NCBI RefSeq assembly: GCF_001641615.1
Contig: NZ_LRRU01000018.1
Location: 62,001 to 126,000, forward strand
Source: Pseudoalteromonas gelatinilytica
Lineage (GTDB): Bacteria; Pseudomonadota; Gammaproteobacteria; Enterobacterales; Alteromonadaceae
Direction of reading: 5' to 3'
DNA: 64,000 nucleotides
This document shows, in pieces, positions 48,702 to 58,670 of the stretch. Both the position numbers and the translations under genes were made by a program. Under the pieces are notes generated by a model, which was not told the DNA's origin, did no database searches, and worked only from the letters and a program-made list of their open reading frames with translations. How positions within the stretch are numbered: the first letter of the stretch is position 1; the number at the start of each line of letters is the position of its first letter.

Positions 48702-51170
48702 TTGAGTTTTAAGCGAGCGTGTATTGGGTTGCTAGGGATCGTGCTAAGCATGGCACTGCTGGCGTATCTGTTCAGACTGCCACTGACATCGTGGTACTTA
48801 ACGCCTATGCTCAGTAAAAATGGCGTTGCGCTTCACTGTGTTGATTGGTCATTAACTCGCAAGCTTGATTTGAATATCGAGAAATTATGCTTAACCTACC
48901 AAGGACAGCAAATTGAGTTAGCTGGCATTATTGCGAATAAGCAACAGGTTAGTGTTTCTCGCGCTAACCTCATCGTTAGTGACCTTATAAATAAACAACA
49001 ACCAGACGCTTCACAGACTGAATTTAAAAAGCTTGCCTTGGTATTACCCGAGCAAAGACCGCTAATAAACATTGAGCAGCTTGATGTAGTCTCACCGTTT
49101 ACCGACACCCCTGTTAGGTTGGCGATACAAGAAAAACGCCTAAACCATTTTACGATTTCGCGGGATCTTAATGCAGACGTTGCAATATCTAATTATGAAG
49201 TCAAAGCCAACATCACGTTTGATGAGCAAGTGGCAGAGCGATTCGTAACATTGCCAACAAGCAGCCATTTTACCACTCAATCACAGATTACGTTTGATGG
49301 AATTACAGTTGCAATTGAAAGCTCAATCAATGCAAGTTATCAGCATGCTCTAGCGCAATGCGACTTAGGTTTTGCTAGTGAAGGGCAATTGAGTGCTAAG
49401 TATCAATTAAATCAACAGCATTTATACGCGGATTTATCAGCTTTACAAAATCAACTTAGTGCAAACCGAGACTGCTTAAACACCATCGCAGACCAGCAGC
49501 ATCAATCATTTGTTGAAGCGCAGTTACCGCTTACTTGGCAGTTACACATTGAAAAACCAGTTAGTGTAGAAGGTAAGTTGCTATCAATCCCAACTGTAAA
49601 GCTGCAAGCTATAGAAGGGCAAAGTGAGGTGACAGTCAGTAATACGACCCTTTCTTTACAGGATCCGCTGGCATCACTTAATAGCCAAGTTAGCATTGAT
49701 TTTAATAGTAAAGATATTGATGAGCTTAAGCTAAACGCACATTTGCATGAAGAGAACGTCAGCGCTGATTTTCAACTGTCGTTGGATTCACTCCCTGCAT
49801 TTTTAGATTTTCAGGCTGATGGCGCTCTGGTTAAGGGGATTGGGGCTAAAGGAAAGCTAAATATCGATGACTTATTTACTAGCCCTACAGCTAAACTGAA
49901 TACTAATATCAGTGTTAAAAATGCCCTAATATCGGGTGCACAGATAGCTGATTTTAGCAGCGTAATTGACGCTGAGCATAATGCCCAGCGGCACCTAGTT
50001 GTTAACGCTAATAGCAAAGTTAAATCATTAACTTATGATGATATGAATGCAGCAAAAATCAGCAATGAGCTTACTCTTAGTACAGATCTCAGTGTGGGGG
50101 AGTTATTTGTTGATATTGATGCCAAAACCACGGCCGCTAAATTATCAACAGCAGAGCTCACCTTAAATAAGTTGTCAGTCGTTTCAAAGGCTCTTCAAAG
50201 CCGCGCCTTGCAGGCAACGCATCATGTATTTGCAGATGGTTTTGAAGCACTTGTTAGTCATCATATGTCTGAGGTTGCGCACCCATTTGAATTGGTGATA
50301 CCAGAGCAGGCAGTATCCAAGCTAAACCCGATAATTGCTCAGTTTGAGCCGCTTGCTACCGTCACTGATGGGGTTGTTTCAGGCATTATAAAAGGGGATG
50401 TAAATCTTCAACAAGCACAAGGGCGCGTGCAAATAAGTAAATTCAGTGCGCTTTATAATGATTACCTAGCGAATGATTTTGCAGTGAATTTGAACGGCAC
50501 GTTTAATTCAGGGCAGCTTAATATTGCAGCGACTAAATTTACACTCAATGAACTGCGCGCAGGTGCCGTGGTCAAAAATATACAAGGTCAGTTGCAGGTA
50601 ACGGCTAATCAGCCTTGCGCAGCTAATCTAACTGGTCAGGTTATGGGCGGGGCATTTGTGGTGAATAAGTACTGCCCACTCAGTGATAACCAAACAGCGA
50701 CTGTTAAATTTGAAAATATTGATGCCAGCAAATTGGTCACCCTTGATGCTGAATCAGGGATTAGCTTAAGTGGGCGCTTAGCAGGCACCTTACCCGTAGT
50801 AATAAGTAAACAGGGCATTGAGGTAAAGCAAGGGCAGTTAGTTAATCAGGGTGATGGTAAATTACTGATCACCAATAATGCGGGTTTTGACGCTGTAAAA
50901 GCGCAGCAACAGGAACTGAGTACCACGCTGAGTTTACTCGAGAATTTAGATATTAAAAAACTACGTAGCAGTGTTAACCTCAAACCGGATGGATGGTTGC
51001 ATTTAGGTGTTAATTTAGAGGGTTATAATGAAGCCCAGCAGCAAGCAGTGAACTTTAATTATAATCATGAAGAGAATGTATTTACTTTACTTAGAGCGCT
51101 GCGTTTAAGTGATGAAATTACTCAAAGAGTTGAGAAAGAGTATGCAAAAAAAGGAAGCAATGATGGCTAA
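48702..51170 (+). CDS. ydbH: AsmA-like intermembrane lipid transport protein YdbH
   Basis: 822 residues. In E. coli YdbH, with TamB and YhdP, moves phospholipids towards the outer membrane. An N-terminal membrane anchor (about 5-25, RACIGLLGIVLSMALLAYLF) is followed by long periplasmic beta-rich repeats expected to form a hydrophobic groove, with the conserved C-terminal DUF748-like region (VNLKPDGWLHLGVNLEGYN). TTG at 48702 is chosen as start because AAGGAG lies 7 bases upstream; the in-frame ATG at 48636 has none. Overlaps ynbE by eight bases, first of ydbH-ynbE-ydbL. Confidence 0.92.
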   Translation: MSFKRACIGLLGIVLSMALLAYLFRLPLTSWYLTPMLSKNGVALHCVDWSLTRKLDLNIEKLCLTYQGQQIELAGIIANKQQVSVSRANLIVSDLINKQQPDASQTEFKKLALVLPEQRPLINIEQLDVVSPFTDTPVRLAIQEKRLNHFTISRDLNADVAISNYEVKANITFDEQVAERFVTLPTSSHFTTQSQITFDGITVAIESSINASYQHALAQCDLGFASEGQLSAKYQLNQQHLYADLSALQNQLSANRDCLNTIADQQHQSFVEAQLPLTWQLHIEKPVSVEGKLLSIPTVKLQAIEGQSEVTVSNTTLSLQDPLASLNSQVSIDFNSKDIDELKLNAHLHEENVSADFQLSLDSLPAFLDFQADGALVKGIGAKGKLNIDDLFTSPTAKLNTNISVKNALISGAQIADFSSVIDAEHNAQRHLVVNANSKVKSLTYDDMNAAKISNELTLSTDLSVGELFVDIDAKTTAAKLSTAELTLNKLSVVSKALQSRALQATHHVFADGFEALVSHHMSEVAHPFELVIPEQAVSKLNPIIAQFEPLATVTDGVVSGIIKGDVNLQQAQGRVQISKFSALYNDYLANDFAVNLNGTFNSGQLNIAATKFTLNELRAGAVVKNIQGQLQVTANQPCAANLTGQVMGGAFVVNKYCPLSDNQTATVKFENIDASKLVTLDAESGISLSGRLAGTLPVVISKQGIEVKQGQLVNQGDGKLLITNNAGFDAVKAQQQELSTTLSLLENLDIKKLRSSVNLKPDGWLHLGVNLEGYNEAQQQAVNFNYNHEENVFTLLRALRLSDEITQRVEKEYAKKGSNDG

Positions 51171-51345
51171 GTGGTTAGTAATGCTGACGGCAGTAGGCAT
51201 GCTGAGTGCCTGTACGCACCGTGTTGAGGTGGCAGCAAAAGAGCCGATTACAATCAACTTAAATGTAAAAGTTGACCATGAGATCCGCGTAAAAGTGGAT
51301 AAAGAACTTGATACCTTATTCAGTGATGACAGCGAATTATTCTAA
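51163..51345 (+). CDS. ynbE: Small outer-membrane lipoprotein YnbE
   Basis: 60 residues. Signal peptide with lipobox LSAC, Cys17 lipidated, then THRVEVAAKEPITINLNVKVDHEIRV, a beta-strand-like tail typical of YnbE. In E. coli it partners YdbH, probably completing the groove at the outer membrane. ATG at 51163 is 7 bases after AAGGA and lies within the end of ydbH. Alternative ATG at 51160. Confidence 0.92.
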   Translation: MAKWLVMLTAVGMLSACTHRVEVAAKEPITINLNVKVDHEIRVKVDKELDTLFSDDSELF

Positions 51346-51354
51346 GGAGCACAC

Positions 51355-51690
51355 ATGCGTAAATTACAACTTAAAAAACTAAATGTGATCACCTTGATCA
51401 GTGCTGTTTGTTTATCTTTCTCTGCTTGGGCTATCAGCCTTGATGATGCAAAAAGCCAAGGCTTAGTAGGTGAAGACAGCTCAGGCTATTTAGGTTTAGT
51501 GGTTAATAACAGCGAAGCAAAAGCGGTCGTTGATGAAATTAATGCAAAGCGTAAAGAGCAATATTTAAAACTTGCGAAAAAGAACAATCTTTCGTTAGCG
51601 CAAGTTGAAGCCCTTGCAGCTGCTAAAACTATCGAAAAAACGAAGCCGGGTCACTACATTGAAGTGAACGGTGAGTGGGTAAAAAAATAA
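51355..51690 (+). CDS. ydbL: YdbL family DUF1318 periplasmic protein
   Basis: 111 residues. Signal peptide (about 1-26, ending AWA|ISLDDAK), then KSQGLVGEDSSGYLGLVV and a helical segment, ending GHYIEVNGEWVKK. E. coli YdbL acts with YdbH and YnbE, apparently modulating their assembly. Third gene of the operon, 9 bases after ynbE; a terminator follows. Confidence 0.95.
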   Translation: MRKLQLKKLNVITLISAVCLSFSAWAISLDDAKSQGLVGEDSSGYLGLVVNNSEAKAVVDEINAKRKEQYLKLAKKNNLSLAQVEALAAAKTIEKTKPGHYIEVNGEWVKK

Positions 51691-51720
51691 CTCACTAAAT
51701 TTAATCGCTATAAAAAACAA

Positions 51721-51745
51721 AAAGCCAGCATTGCTGGCTTTTTAT
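51721..51745. terminator. Bidirectional terminator between ydbL and the DUF1415 gene
   Basis: Stem AAAGCCAGC/GCTGGCTTT (51721-51729, 51733-51741) with a 3-base loop and A and T runs on both sides. Confidence 0.85.
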
Positions 51746-51765
51746 CTTTATAACGCCGGTAGGTG

Positions 51766-52326
51766 TTAGCGCTTATCGATGCAGTTTTGCAGCAGCTGCT
51801 GCCAAAAGTCGATGCCTTTGCGTCTTGCAAGTTTAATATTGTGCTCTGGGATCGATTCAGGTTCATCGTAGTTATCTAACGCTTCGCTCATACTGGCTTC
51901 GCGGATCAGATGCAGTGTTGGGTAAGGTGCACGATTCGTATAGTTTGCAGCATCGCTGTCATCGCTATCAGCAAATACATAGTCAGGATGAAAGTTGGCT
52001 ATTTGATACTTACCTTCATAGCCTTGTGCAGCTAAAAGCGCATTGGCTAAATCGACTAAATCTAAGAACTCTTCAAAATCCTTAAAGCCTTGCTCAAACA
52101 TTAACAAAGTAGTTTCGCGCTCAGCTTGTTGGTCTAACGCGCTACATTGCTCAAGCATATCCATTACTGCATCATCAAGCGTAATAGACTGACTGATTTG
52201 ATAATGAATGCAATTGCTTTCTACTTCTTTACGGGCAAACGGGCAGAAATTGTATTTTACGATTACGCTTGATACCCATTCGCGCATTTGTATTTCTGGG
52301 CGATTCATCGCTTGCTTTGAAGTCAC
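51766..52326 (-). CDS. DUF1415 family protein
   Basis: 186 residues. Motifs VIVKYNFCPFARKE and NFHPDYVFADSD, YTNRAPYPTLHLIRE are characteristic of DUF1415, a cytoplasmic family of unknown function with conserved Cys-Pro-Phe. Start GTG at 52326 with a moderate GAG site; ATG at 52308 is the alternative. Lies 32 bases downstream of waaA, so probably in the same transcript. Confidence 0.9.
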   Translation of the reverse strand: MTSKQAMNRPEIQMREWVSSVIVKYNFCPFARKEVESNCIHYQISQSITLDDAVMDMLEQCSALDQQAERETTLLMFEQGFKDFEEFLDLVDLANALLAAQGYEGKYQIANFHPDYVFADSDDSDAANYTNRAPYPTLHLIREASMSEALDNYDEPESIPEHNIKLARRKGIDFWQQLLQNCIDKR

Positions 52327-52358
52327 ATTATTTCTCTATTCTATTTTACTTTTCTATC

Positions 52359-53618
52359 TTACTTTTCTAAGTAATGCTCAATTAAATTAACCGTTTTACT
52401 GATGGCGCCTTGATTGTTAGTAACGCATTTCTGAGCTTGCTGACCGAGCTTAATCGTCTTTTGTACATCAGTACTCAAAGCGATAAGTGTGTCAGCAAGG
52501 TGATTTTCATCGGTAACGGTTTTAGCTCCTTGAGCACTAATCAGCTCAGGATAAATATGGTCAAAGTTATAGGTATGAGGACCTGCTAATACGCCAACAG
52601 AAAACGCTGCTGACTCTAACGGATTATGGCCGCCTCGCTCGATTAAACTACCACCAACATAGCTGATGTTTGCCACACCATATAAGCATTGTAACTCACC
52701 TAACGTGTCAGCTAACACAACTTGTTGGTTGTTATAGTTATCTTCACTGCGACGACTAAAGCTCAAATTTGAGTTTTTTAATATCTCCGCGACTTTATCA
52801 AATTGCTCTGGGTGACGTGGAGCAATAATCAAAAGTGCGTGGGGTAACGCTTTTAACAGCTTTTCATGAGCAGTTAAAATAAGCTCATGTTCAACAGGGT
52901 GAGTGGAGCCTGCAACCCAGATAAAGCGCTCGTTGTTATACTGTTTTTTTAGTGCTGCAACTTTATTTAATTGCTCTTCTGTAGGTGTGATATCAAATTT
53001 AATTGAGCCAAATACGCGTGCCTTTTCAGGCTTTAAACCAAGTTCAATAAAACGTTTGGCATCATTTTGATTATGACTAGCAAGATCGCTAATAGACTGC
53101 ATTATCTCCTTAGTTAAAGGCATTACCTTTTGGTAGCCTTGCTGTGATTTAGCTGAAAGCCGGGCATTTAGAACAAGTACTTTTGTACCGGTGTTGTTGC
53201 TTTGTGCCATAAGGTTTGGCCAAAGCTCAGTTTCTAAAATACACAGTACCTTTGGCTGGATACGTTTTAAAAATCGATTCGTAGCGAAGAAAAAATCAAT
53301 CGGTAAATAACAGCAGCTAACTGCATCTTTAAAGTTATTTTTTATTTGCTCGCGACCCGTTGGGGTATTACAGGTTACTAAAATAGTAAGTGTTGGATTT
53401 TCTGATTGAACGGCCTTAATAAGCGGCGTTGCTGCTAACACTTCCCCTACAGAGGCACAATGGAAAACAACATCGTGATGCGACAAATTCGAAAAGCCAA
53501 AGCGCTCAGCAAAATGCTCACGGTAACCCTTATTCTTTTTGCCACGTAAAACATACAGGTAAAAAACAACCAGTGGGCTTAGTAGGTATAAAAGTAAAGA
53601 GTATAAAATGCGCGCCAT
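52359..53618 (-). CDS. waaA: Lipid IV(A) 3-deoxy-D-manno-octulosonic acid transferase (Kdo transferase)
   Basis: 419 residues, GT30 family. Adds Kdo from CMP-Kdo to lipid IVA, the first step of the LPS core. An N-terminal membrane anchor (LLLYLLSPLVVFYLYVL), FHCASVGEVLAATPL with the catalytic-site Glu, LETELWPN, FVGS-like GSIKFD, and IAPRHPEQFDKV, IERGGHNPLESAAF near the nucleotide site. Presence of kdkA nearby suggests this enzyme adds a single Kdo, as in Vibrio and Haemophilus (inference). Divergent from gmhA. Confidence 0.96.
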   Translation of the reverse strand: MARILYSLLLYLLSPLVVFYLYVLRGKKNKGYREHFAERFGFSNLSHHDVVFHCASVGEVLAATPLIKAVQSENPTLTILVTCNTPTGREQIKNNFKDAVSCCYLPIDFFFATNRFLKRIQPKVLCILETELWPNLMAQSNNTGTKVLVLNARLSAKSQQGYQKVMPLTKEIMQSISDLASHNQNDAKRFIELGLKPEKARVFGSIKFDITPTEEQLNKVAALKKQYNNERFIWVAGSTHPVEHELILTAHEKLLKALPHALLIIAPRHPEQFDKVAEILKNSNLSFSRRSEDNYNNQQVVLADTLGELQCLYGVANISYVGGSLIERGGHNPLESAAFSVGVLAGPHTYNFDHIYPELISAQGAKTVTDENHLADTLIALSTDVQKTIKLGQQAQKCVTNNQGAISKTVNLIEHYLEK

Positions 53619-53806
53619 AATTTTTAATATACAGAGTTTTAGGGTAGTTTAACGTTAATCGAGCTGTTGCCAATAGTTAGTCTGCAGATAACTGTAATTA
53701 TCCAGTCGATATTCATAAAAGTACGATAAACTGAACACAAAGAAATAAATCTGTGGAATAATAACATTATTACTCCTGCCAAAGTTTGTTCCAAAGAGGG
53801 ATATTC

Positions 53807-54397
53807 ATGCCTGAATTAGATTCTGTAGCAGCAAGCTACTTAGAAAGTTTGAACCGCCATCAAATGTTATTTGAAACGATGGATACTTATCACCCAGAAG
53901 TGATGCAATTACTTGAAGCATGTCACAGCGCTTTGCAAGCAGGTGGTAAGGTAATTTGGTTTGGTAATGGCGGTAGTGCGGCTGATGCACAGCATTTAGC
54001 TGCTGAGTTTGTCGTGCGTTACAAATTGGAGCGCGGTCCACTAGCTTCAATCGCATTGACAACAGATACCTCAATTTTAACCGCTCACAGTAACGACTAT
54101 CATTTTGATACTGTATTTGAGCGCCAAGTGCAGGCGTTATGTAAACCTGAAGATTTAGTGATTGGCTTAACCACCTCTGGTACTAGCCCTAACATCAACT
54201 TAGCACTGGCAGCTGCAAATGAAATTGGTGCCTTTACAGTGGCATTAACAGGCCGAGATGGCGGTAAAGTAAAAGATATCGCTAAGCTACCTATTATCAT
54301 TAAAAATGATGAAACAGCGCGTATCCAAGAAGCGCATATGTTCATCGGACATTGGTTATGCGAAGCCATCGATATGGTTGTAGCGGAGCAAAAGTAA
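53807..54397 (+). CDS. gmhA: Sedoheptulose 7-phosphate isomerase GmhA
   Basis: 196 residues. First step of ADP-heptose synthesis. A SIS-domain protein with [18 protein letters not shown] near residue 50, [17 protein letters not shown] and the C-terminal [13 protein letters not shown]. It resembles DiaA as well, but direct linkage to hldE supports GmhA. ATG at 53807 follows AGAGGG; 53786 is a weaker alternative. Shares an A with the hldE start (TAATG). Confidence 0.92.
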   Translation: MPELDSVAASYLESLNRHQMLFETMDTYHPEVMQLLEACHSALQAGGKVIWFGNGGSAADAQHLAAEFVVRYKLERGPLASIALTTDTSILTAHSNDYHFDTVFERQVQALCKPEDLVIGLTTSGTSPNINLALAAANEIGAFTVALTGRDGGKVKDIAKLPIIIKNDETARIQEAHMFIGHWLCEAIDMVVAEQK

Positions 54398-55836
54398 TGG
54401 ATTTAGCGTTACTAAAAAACCTTTCAAAGGCACGTATTTTGGTTGTTGGTGATGTCATGCTAGATAGATACTGGCATGGCGATTCAGGACGTATTTCGCC
54501 TGAAGCCCCAGTACCTGTTGTCAAAGTCAGTAAATTTGAAGACAAAGCTGGTGGTGCAGCAAACGTAGCAAAAAATATTGCCCGTTTAGATGGTAAAGTA
54601 GGCTTATTAGGTTTAGTTGGTGAAGACGAAAGCGGGCAAATCCTCGAAACAATTTTAAGTTCAGAAAAAATTGATTCGCAATTAGTGAGTGTTTGCGATT
54701 TACCGACTATTTCAAAAATGCGTGTAATCAGCCGTCATCAGCAAGTTGTTCGTTTAGATCTTGAAGAGAACTTTACTGAGCAACACAGCCAATTGTTATT
54801 AAACCGTTTAGAGCTGGTTTTAGATGACTACGATTTTGTGTTGTTTTCTGATTACAACAAAGGCTCTCTGAGTTTAATTCAACAAATGATTCAGGTTGCA
54901 AAGAAAGCGGGTAAAACGGTACTTATTGATCCTAAATCATCTGATTTAAGCTTATATCGTGGTGCTGATTATATAACCCCTAACTTAAACGAATTTAAGC
55001 TTGCTGGTGGTTTGACAGACTCTGAGCAAAACTTGACTGACAGCGCTCGTAAGCTAATCAGTGAAGCGGGCATCGCTGCGATGCTATTAACGCGCTCAGA
55101 GCAGGGGATGTCGTTAATCAGCCAAGCAGAAAAACATGATTTTGCAGCCCAGCAGCTTGAGGTCAGCGATGTTACTGGCGCTGGCGATACCGTAATCGCG
55201 ACGCTTGCAGTGATGCTTGGTGCGGGAATGGCTGCAAAAGATGCGGTTGAAATTGCTAACCTCGCTGCTGGTATTGCAGTGAGTAAACTGGGTGCCGCAA
55301 CTGTGTCGCCAGAAGAGTTGAGCCGTAAGCTTGGTCAATACTTGCAGCAAACCGGCGAGCACTACCAAACGCCGTTTGAGGATGTGCTTCAGCATATTGA
55401 GTTTGCTAAGCAAAATGGTGAAAAAATAGTTTTCACTAATGGTTGTTTTGATATTCTTCACGCAGGCCATGTACGCTATCTTGCTCAAGCTAAAGCGCGA
55501 GGTGACAGACTTGTTGTTGGCTTAAATAATGATGAATCAATCACTCGCTTAAAAGGTCCAGAAAGACCGATTAATCCATTGGATGAACGTGCCATGGTAT
55601 TAAGTGCACTGGCATCAGTTGACTGGGTTATTCCATTTGGCAGCATTGAAGAAAATGACACGCCAGCTAAGCTTATTGAGCAAATTAGCCCTGATGTACT
55701 TGTAAAAGGCGGCGATTACACTGTCGATCAAATTGCCGGTGCCGATCATGTTTTACGCCATGGCGGAAAAGTCGAAGTACTTGAGTTTCTTAATGGTTGC
55801 TCAACATCAAATGTAATTAGCAAAATTAAAAGTTAA
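54397..55836 (+). CDS. hldE: Bifunctional heptose-7-phosphate kinase/heptose-1-phosphate adenylyltransferase HldE
   Basis: 479 residues. The N-terminal ribokinase-like domain (about 1-320) has [15 protein letters not shown] and [13 protein letters not shown]; the C-terminal nucleotidyltransferase domain (about 340-479) has [17 protein letters not shown] with the HxGH motif. Makes ADP-glycero-manno-heptose with GmhA and GmhB; the epimerase HldD is not in the window. Start overlaps the gmhA stop by one base. Confidence 0.98.
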   Translation: MDLALLKNLSKARILVVGDVMLDRYWHGDSGRISPEAPVPVVKVSKFEDKAGGAANVAKNIARLDGKVGLLGLVGEDESGQILETILSSEKIDSQLVSVCDLPTISKMRVISRHQQVVRLDLEENFTEQHSQLLLNRLELVLDDYDFVLFSDYNKGSLSLIQQMIQVAKKAGKTVLIDPKSSDLSLYRGADYITPNLNEFKLAGGLTDSEQNLTDSARKLISEAGIAAMLLTRSEQGMSLISQAEKHDFAAQQLEVSDVTGAGDTVIATLAVMLGAGMAAKDAVEIANLAAGIAVSKLGAATVSPEELSRKLGQYLQQTGEHYQTPFEDVLQHIEFAKQNGEKIVFTNGCFDILHAGHVRYLAQAKARGDRLVVGLNNDESITRLKGPERPINPLDERAMVLSALASVDWVIPFGSIEENDTPAKLIEQISPDVLVKGGDYTVDQIAGADHVLRHGGKVEVLEFLNGCSTSNVISKIKS

Positions 55837-55837
55837 T

Positions 55838-55866
55838 AAAAAAGCCAACATTTGTTGGCTTTTTTG
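55838..55866. terminator. Bidirectional terminator between hldE and wzi-like gene
   Basis: Stem AAAAAGCCAACA/TGTTGGCTTTTT with a short loop, A and T runs on both sides, directly after the hldE stop. Confidence 0.85.
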
Positions 55867-55869
55867 ATT

Positions 55870-57444
55870 CTAAAAGTTCATTTCATATTTCATAAATGCG
55901 GAGGTTTCAGTGTCTGATTCCCCCAATGATTTATTTTTAGCAGCAAGAGCACCGAAAGAGATTCTTCCTTGTAATGCTAACATTCTGTAGCGCAGCTCTA
56001 ATTGTGTGCTATCAATGGCATTTTTAGTGATTGTATGCCCTAAATCTGGGTTGCTAGGGTAAAGATCTACATTGTCGTTGTTGTAATCAACCTGACGCAG
56101 TTTAACTTGCCAATCGTTACCATTTCTATGTTGCCCAAGCACTGTGAGTACCAGGGATTCTGTGTCGTTATCAAATGTAGAACCAATTGTTCTCCCTTGA
56201 TAGCGATAACCAGAATTGTATTTACCATGCTCGTAATAGCAGTTATAGGAGATCACAGCGCCAGGCACTGATTCATCACCAGAGCATGAAACTACAGTAT
56301 CAATGTATTCAATGTTTACTTTGATATTTTGCTCTGCAAATGGAACTGTTGTCTCTACACCCGCTAAATACGCTCTGTCTGCGGGCTTAAAGTAGCTACT
56401 AGCATCTTCGCCAATCGTACTTACATAAATAGCGTACGGGTATGAATAGAGAGTATCTGACCAGCGTAAATCAATACCTGCCAGTTGGTTGCCTAATTTT
56501 GACTTCTCAGCTTCAGTACAGTCTTGCGACCCATCAGGGCAAGTACTTTTACCTGAAACCATATCAAAAAATTCTGAGATAGATTGGGGTTCACCATCCC
56601 CGCCCCATTGTGCAGACCAGCTTAGAGCAACCTCAAGTTGCTGAATTGGTCTAAAGTTCACTCGGCTACTCCAAAGTAGCGCATCAGGGACTGCTCGGGT
56701 AGATTCAAGCTTAGCCATTTGAGTTGTTAAGCTCCAAGGGCCAATCCAACTCAACCAAGCTGATTCAAAAGCAGTGGCTTTTTCACGACTAATGCTGAAA
56801 GCTTGTAAAGGTTTACTATTCGCTGTGAGAATTAGACTGTTGTCAACACCAGGTCCCCAGAATTGTTCAACTGCACCTGCACGAAAGACCCAATTGCCAA
56901 TTTTATAGGCAAGGTAACTATGGTCAAAAGTAATATCATCACAATCAGTAAGCGCTTGATGATCTTCAGCTATATCTGATTGAACCATGCCCTCTAAGTA
57001 GCATTTTCGACCATCAGAACGATAATTAACTGCTAGTTTACCAGCTAAACTTTCACCTAAATAACTATAAGCGACGGTCGCTTCTGATTTTTGTGTGTTG
57101 GTAGCGCCAAAACTCGTGGCTGGTAATGTATCTGTTGATAGAAAAACTTCGCTATGGAAATTGTGCTGTTCGGTATTTTCGGCTTTATATCTGTGCTTTA
57201 CACGAAGTAAAGCATCTTGAACAAAACTAGGTAATTGCTCTAATGTGGTGTCATTTAGTTCATCAATAAAGCTATTCCACATTAGTGGATATGTAGTTAC
57301 AGGGGCTTTAATTACTCCTGTATCCGCTAATAATTGAATGTCGGCTCGTAAGCCATAATCGTCTGGTTTAACCCAAGGTTCAGCAGCTAGAGGTAGACTA
57401 AATGCGCTAGCAAGAGCGAGTAATAAAAGTGTTTTTTTAGGCAA
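55870..57444 (-). CDS. Capsule assembly Wzi family outer-membrane protein
   Basis: 524 residues. Signal peptide (LLLLALASAFSLPLAAE), then WVKPDDYGLRADIQLLADTGVIKAPVTTYPL, the N-terminal helical bundle sequence of Wzi, and a beta-barrel region (NWVFRAGAVEQFWGPG, ISREKATAF) ending FMKYEMNF with terminal Phe. Wzi is an outer-membrane lectin that anchors group 1 capsule. Four Cys in loops may form disulfides. No wza-wzb-wzc genes are in the window. Convergent with hldE; divergent from the glycosyltransferase gene at 57597. Confidence 0.88.
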   Translation of the reverse strand: MPKKTLLLLALASAFSLPLAAEPWVKPDDYGLRADIQLLADTGVIKAPVTTYPLMWNSFIDELNDTTLEQLPSFVQDALLRVKHRYKAENTEQHNFHSEVFLSTDTLPATSFGATNTQKSEATVAYSYLGESLAGKLAVNYRSDGRKCYLEGMVQSDIAEDHQALTDCDDITFDHSYLAYKIGNWVFRAGAVEQFWGPGVDNSLILTANSKPLQAFSISREKATAFESAWLSWIGPWSLTTQMAKLESTRAVPDALLWSSRVNFRPIQQLEVALSWSAQWGGDGEPQSISEFFDMVSGKSTCPDGSQDCTEAEKSKLGNQLAGIDLRWSDTLYSYPYAIYVSTIGEDASSYFKPADRAYLAGVETTVPFAEQNIKVNIEYIDTVVSCSGDESVPGAVISYNCYYEHGKYNSGYRYQGRTIGSTFDNDTESLVLTVLGQHRNGNDWQVKLRQVDYNNDNVDLYPSNPDLGHTITKNAIDSTQLELRYRMLALQGRISFGALAAKNKSLGESDTETSAFMKYEMNF

Positions 57445-57596
57445 TGCTTAATTCTCGGTTTGTTTTTTGGGACTAGAAGTCTATCAACCCTACATGATGA
57501 TTGCAGTAAATAATTCACAACGAGCAATTCGTCTAGGTATCGTAAAAGGAACTCAATTTGATGTATAATCTGGCAAATTTTATAATTTAAAGTGTA

Positions 57597-58670
57597 ATGG
57601 AAAAAAAACGCCTTTTATTTATCCCCGTGTCATCATCTGAAGGAATAGGTGAATACATGCGTTCGTTATCATTTGCTCATTATTTAGATGAGTGTTTTCC
57701 CGATCGTTTAGACATCCACTTTTTATTAAATAAACATACAAATTACGCCCTTGATTGCCCGTTTGATACAACACTCATAGAGCAATCAGCGACAAAAGAA
57801 ACACGTAAAGTTAATCAATTAATTGAAGCATTTAAGCCTAACTTGGTGGTTTTTGATTGTGCAGGTAGAGCCGCCCAAATGAAAACAGCAAAGCGTGCTG
57901 GGGCTAAAGTGGTGTTTATTTCACAGCATAATAAAAAAAGAGCGAAAGGCTTAAAGCTAAATCGTTTAAATTTAATCGATAGACATTGGGTTGCCCAACC
58001 CGATTATTGTATTGAAAAAATAAGCTTCAGTGAGCGACTAAAGCTTAAGCTTTTTCCTTTGTCACCTCCGGTAAATGTGGGTCCTTTTTTCTCTCAATCA
58101 TCAAGTACCGAAACGTACCAATTGTTAGCTCAGTTAAATCTTACGAATGAAGCTTACTTTTTAGTCAATGCTGGGTCAGGTGGGCACGGTGAAAAGAACC
58201 AGTTATTTGCTGATGTTTTTTATCAAGCAGCCAAGAAAATAGCGACAGAAACAGGGCTTAAAGGTGTTGTTGTTTTTGGTTCAAACTACCCAAATAATCT
58301 ACCCGAAGATGATAACCTGATCATTTTAAAAAGTTTACATGCAAGTGAATTTGTTGGTGTATTAGCAAATGCTAAATTTGCAGTGTTATCAGCAGGGGAC
58401 AGTTTATTACAAGCTATTTCACTTAAAGTCCCGACGGTTGCTGCAGCAATTTCAAAAGACCAACCGAAACGTTTGCAAAACTGTGTAGACAGTAACTTAA
58501 CCTTAGCTGCAGATCCAACGTTAGCCAGTTTGAGTGATGCTGTTAAGCAATTATTGGTACCAGCAACGTATCAAGCAACTAAAAACGTTTTGGCGAAAAT
58601 AAAGCCTCATAATGCCAAAAAAGAAATGCTGCAAGGGGTGTCTGAGTTATTGTTTGGGGTTTCTAAATGA
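57597..58670 (+). CDS. GT-B fold glycosyltransferase (MurG/PseG-like)
   Basis: 357 residues. Begins KRLLFIPVSSSEGIGEYMRSL, a glycine-poor version of the N-terminal loop, and the C-terminal half has FLVNAGSGGHGEKNQ and AVLSAGDSLLQAISLKVPTV, resembling the nucleotide-sugar site of GT28/PseG proteins. Sugar and acceptor are unknown. Overlaps the next gene by ATGA, so the two are coupled and probably work on the same glycan. Confidence 0.7.
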   Translation: MEKKRLLFIPVSSSEGIGEYMRSLSFAHYLDECFPDRLDIHFLLNKHTNYALDCPFDTTLIEQSATKETRKVNQLIEAFKPNLVVFDCAGRAAQMKTAKRAGAKVVFISQHNKKRAKGLKLNRLNLIDRHWVAQPDYCIEKISFSERLKLKLFPLSPPVNVGPFFSQSSSTETYQLLAQLNLTNEAYFLVNAGSGGHGEKNQLFADVFYQAAKKIATETGLKGVVVFGSNYPNNLPEDDNLIILKSLHASEFVGVLANAKFAVLSAGDSLLQAISLKVPTVAAAISKDQPKRLQNCVDSNLTLAADPTLASLSDAVKQLLVPATYQATKNVLAKIKPHNAKKEMLQGVSELLFGVSK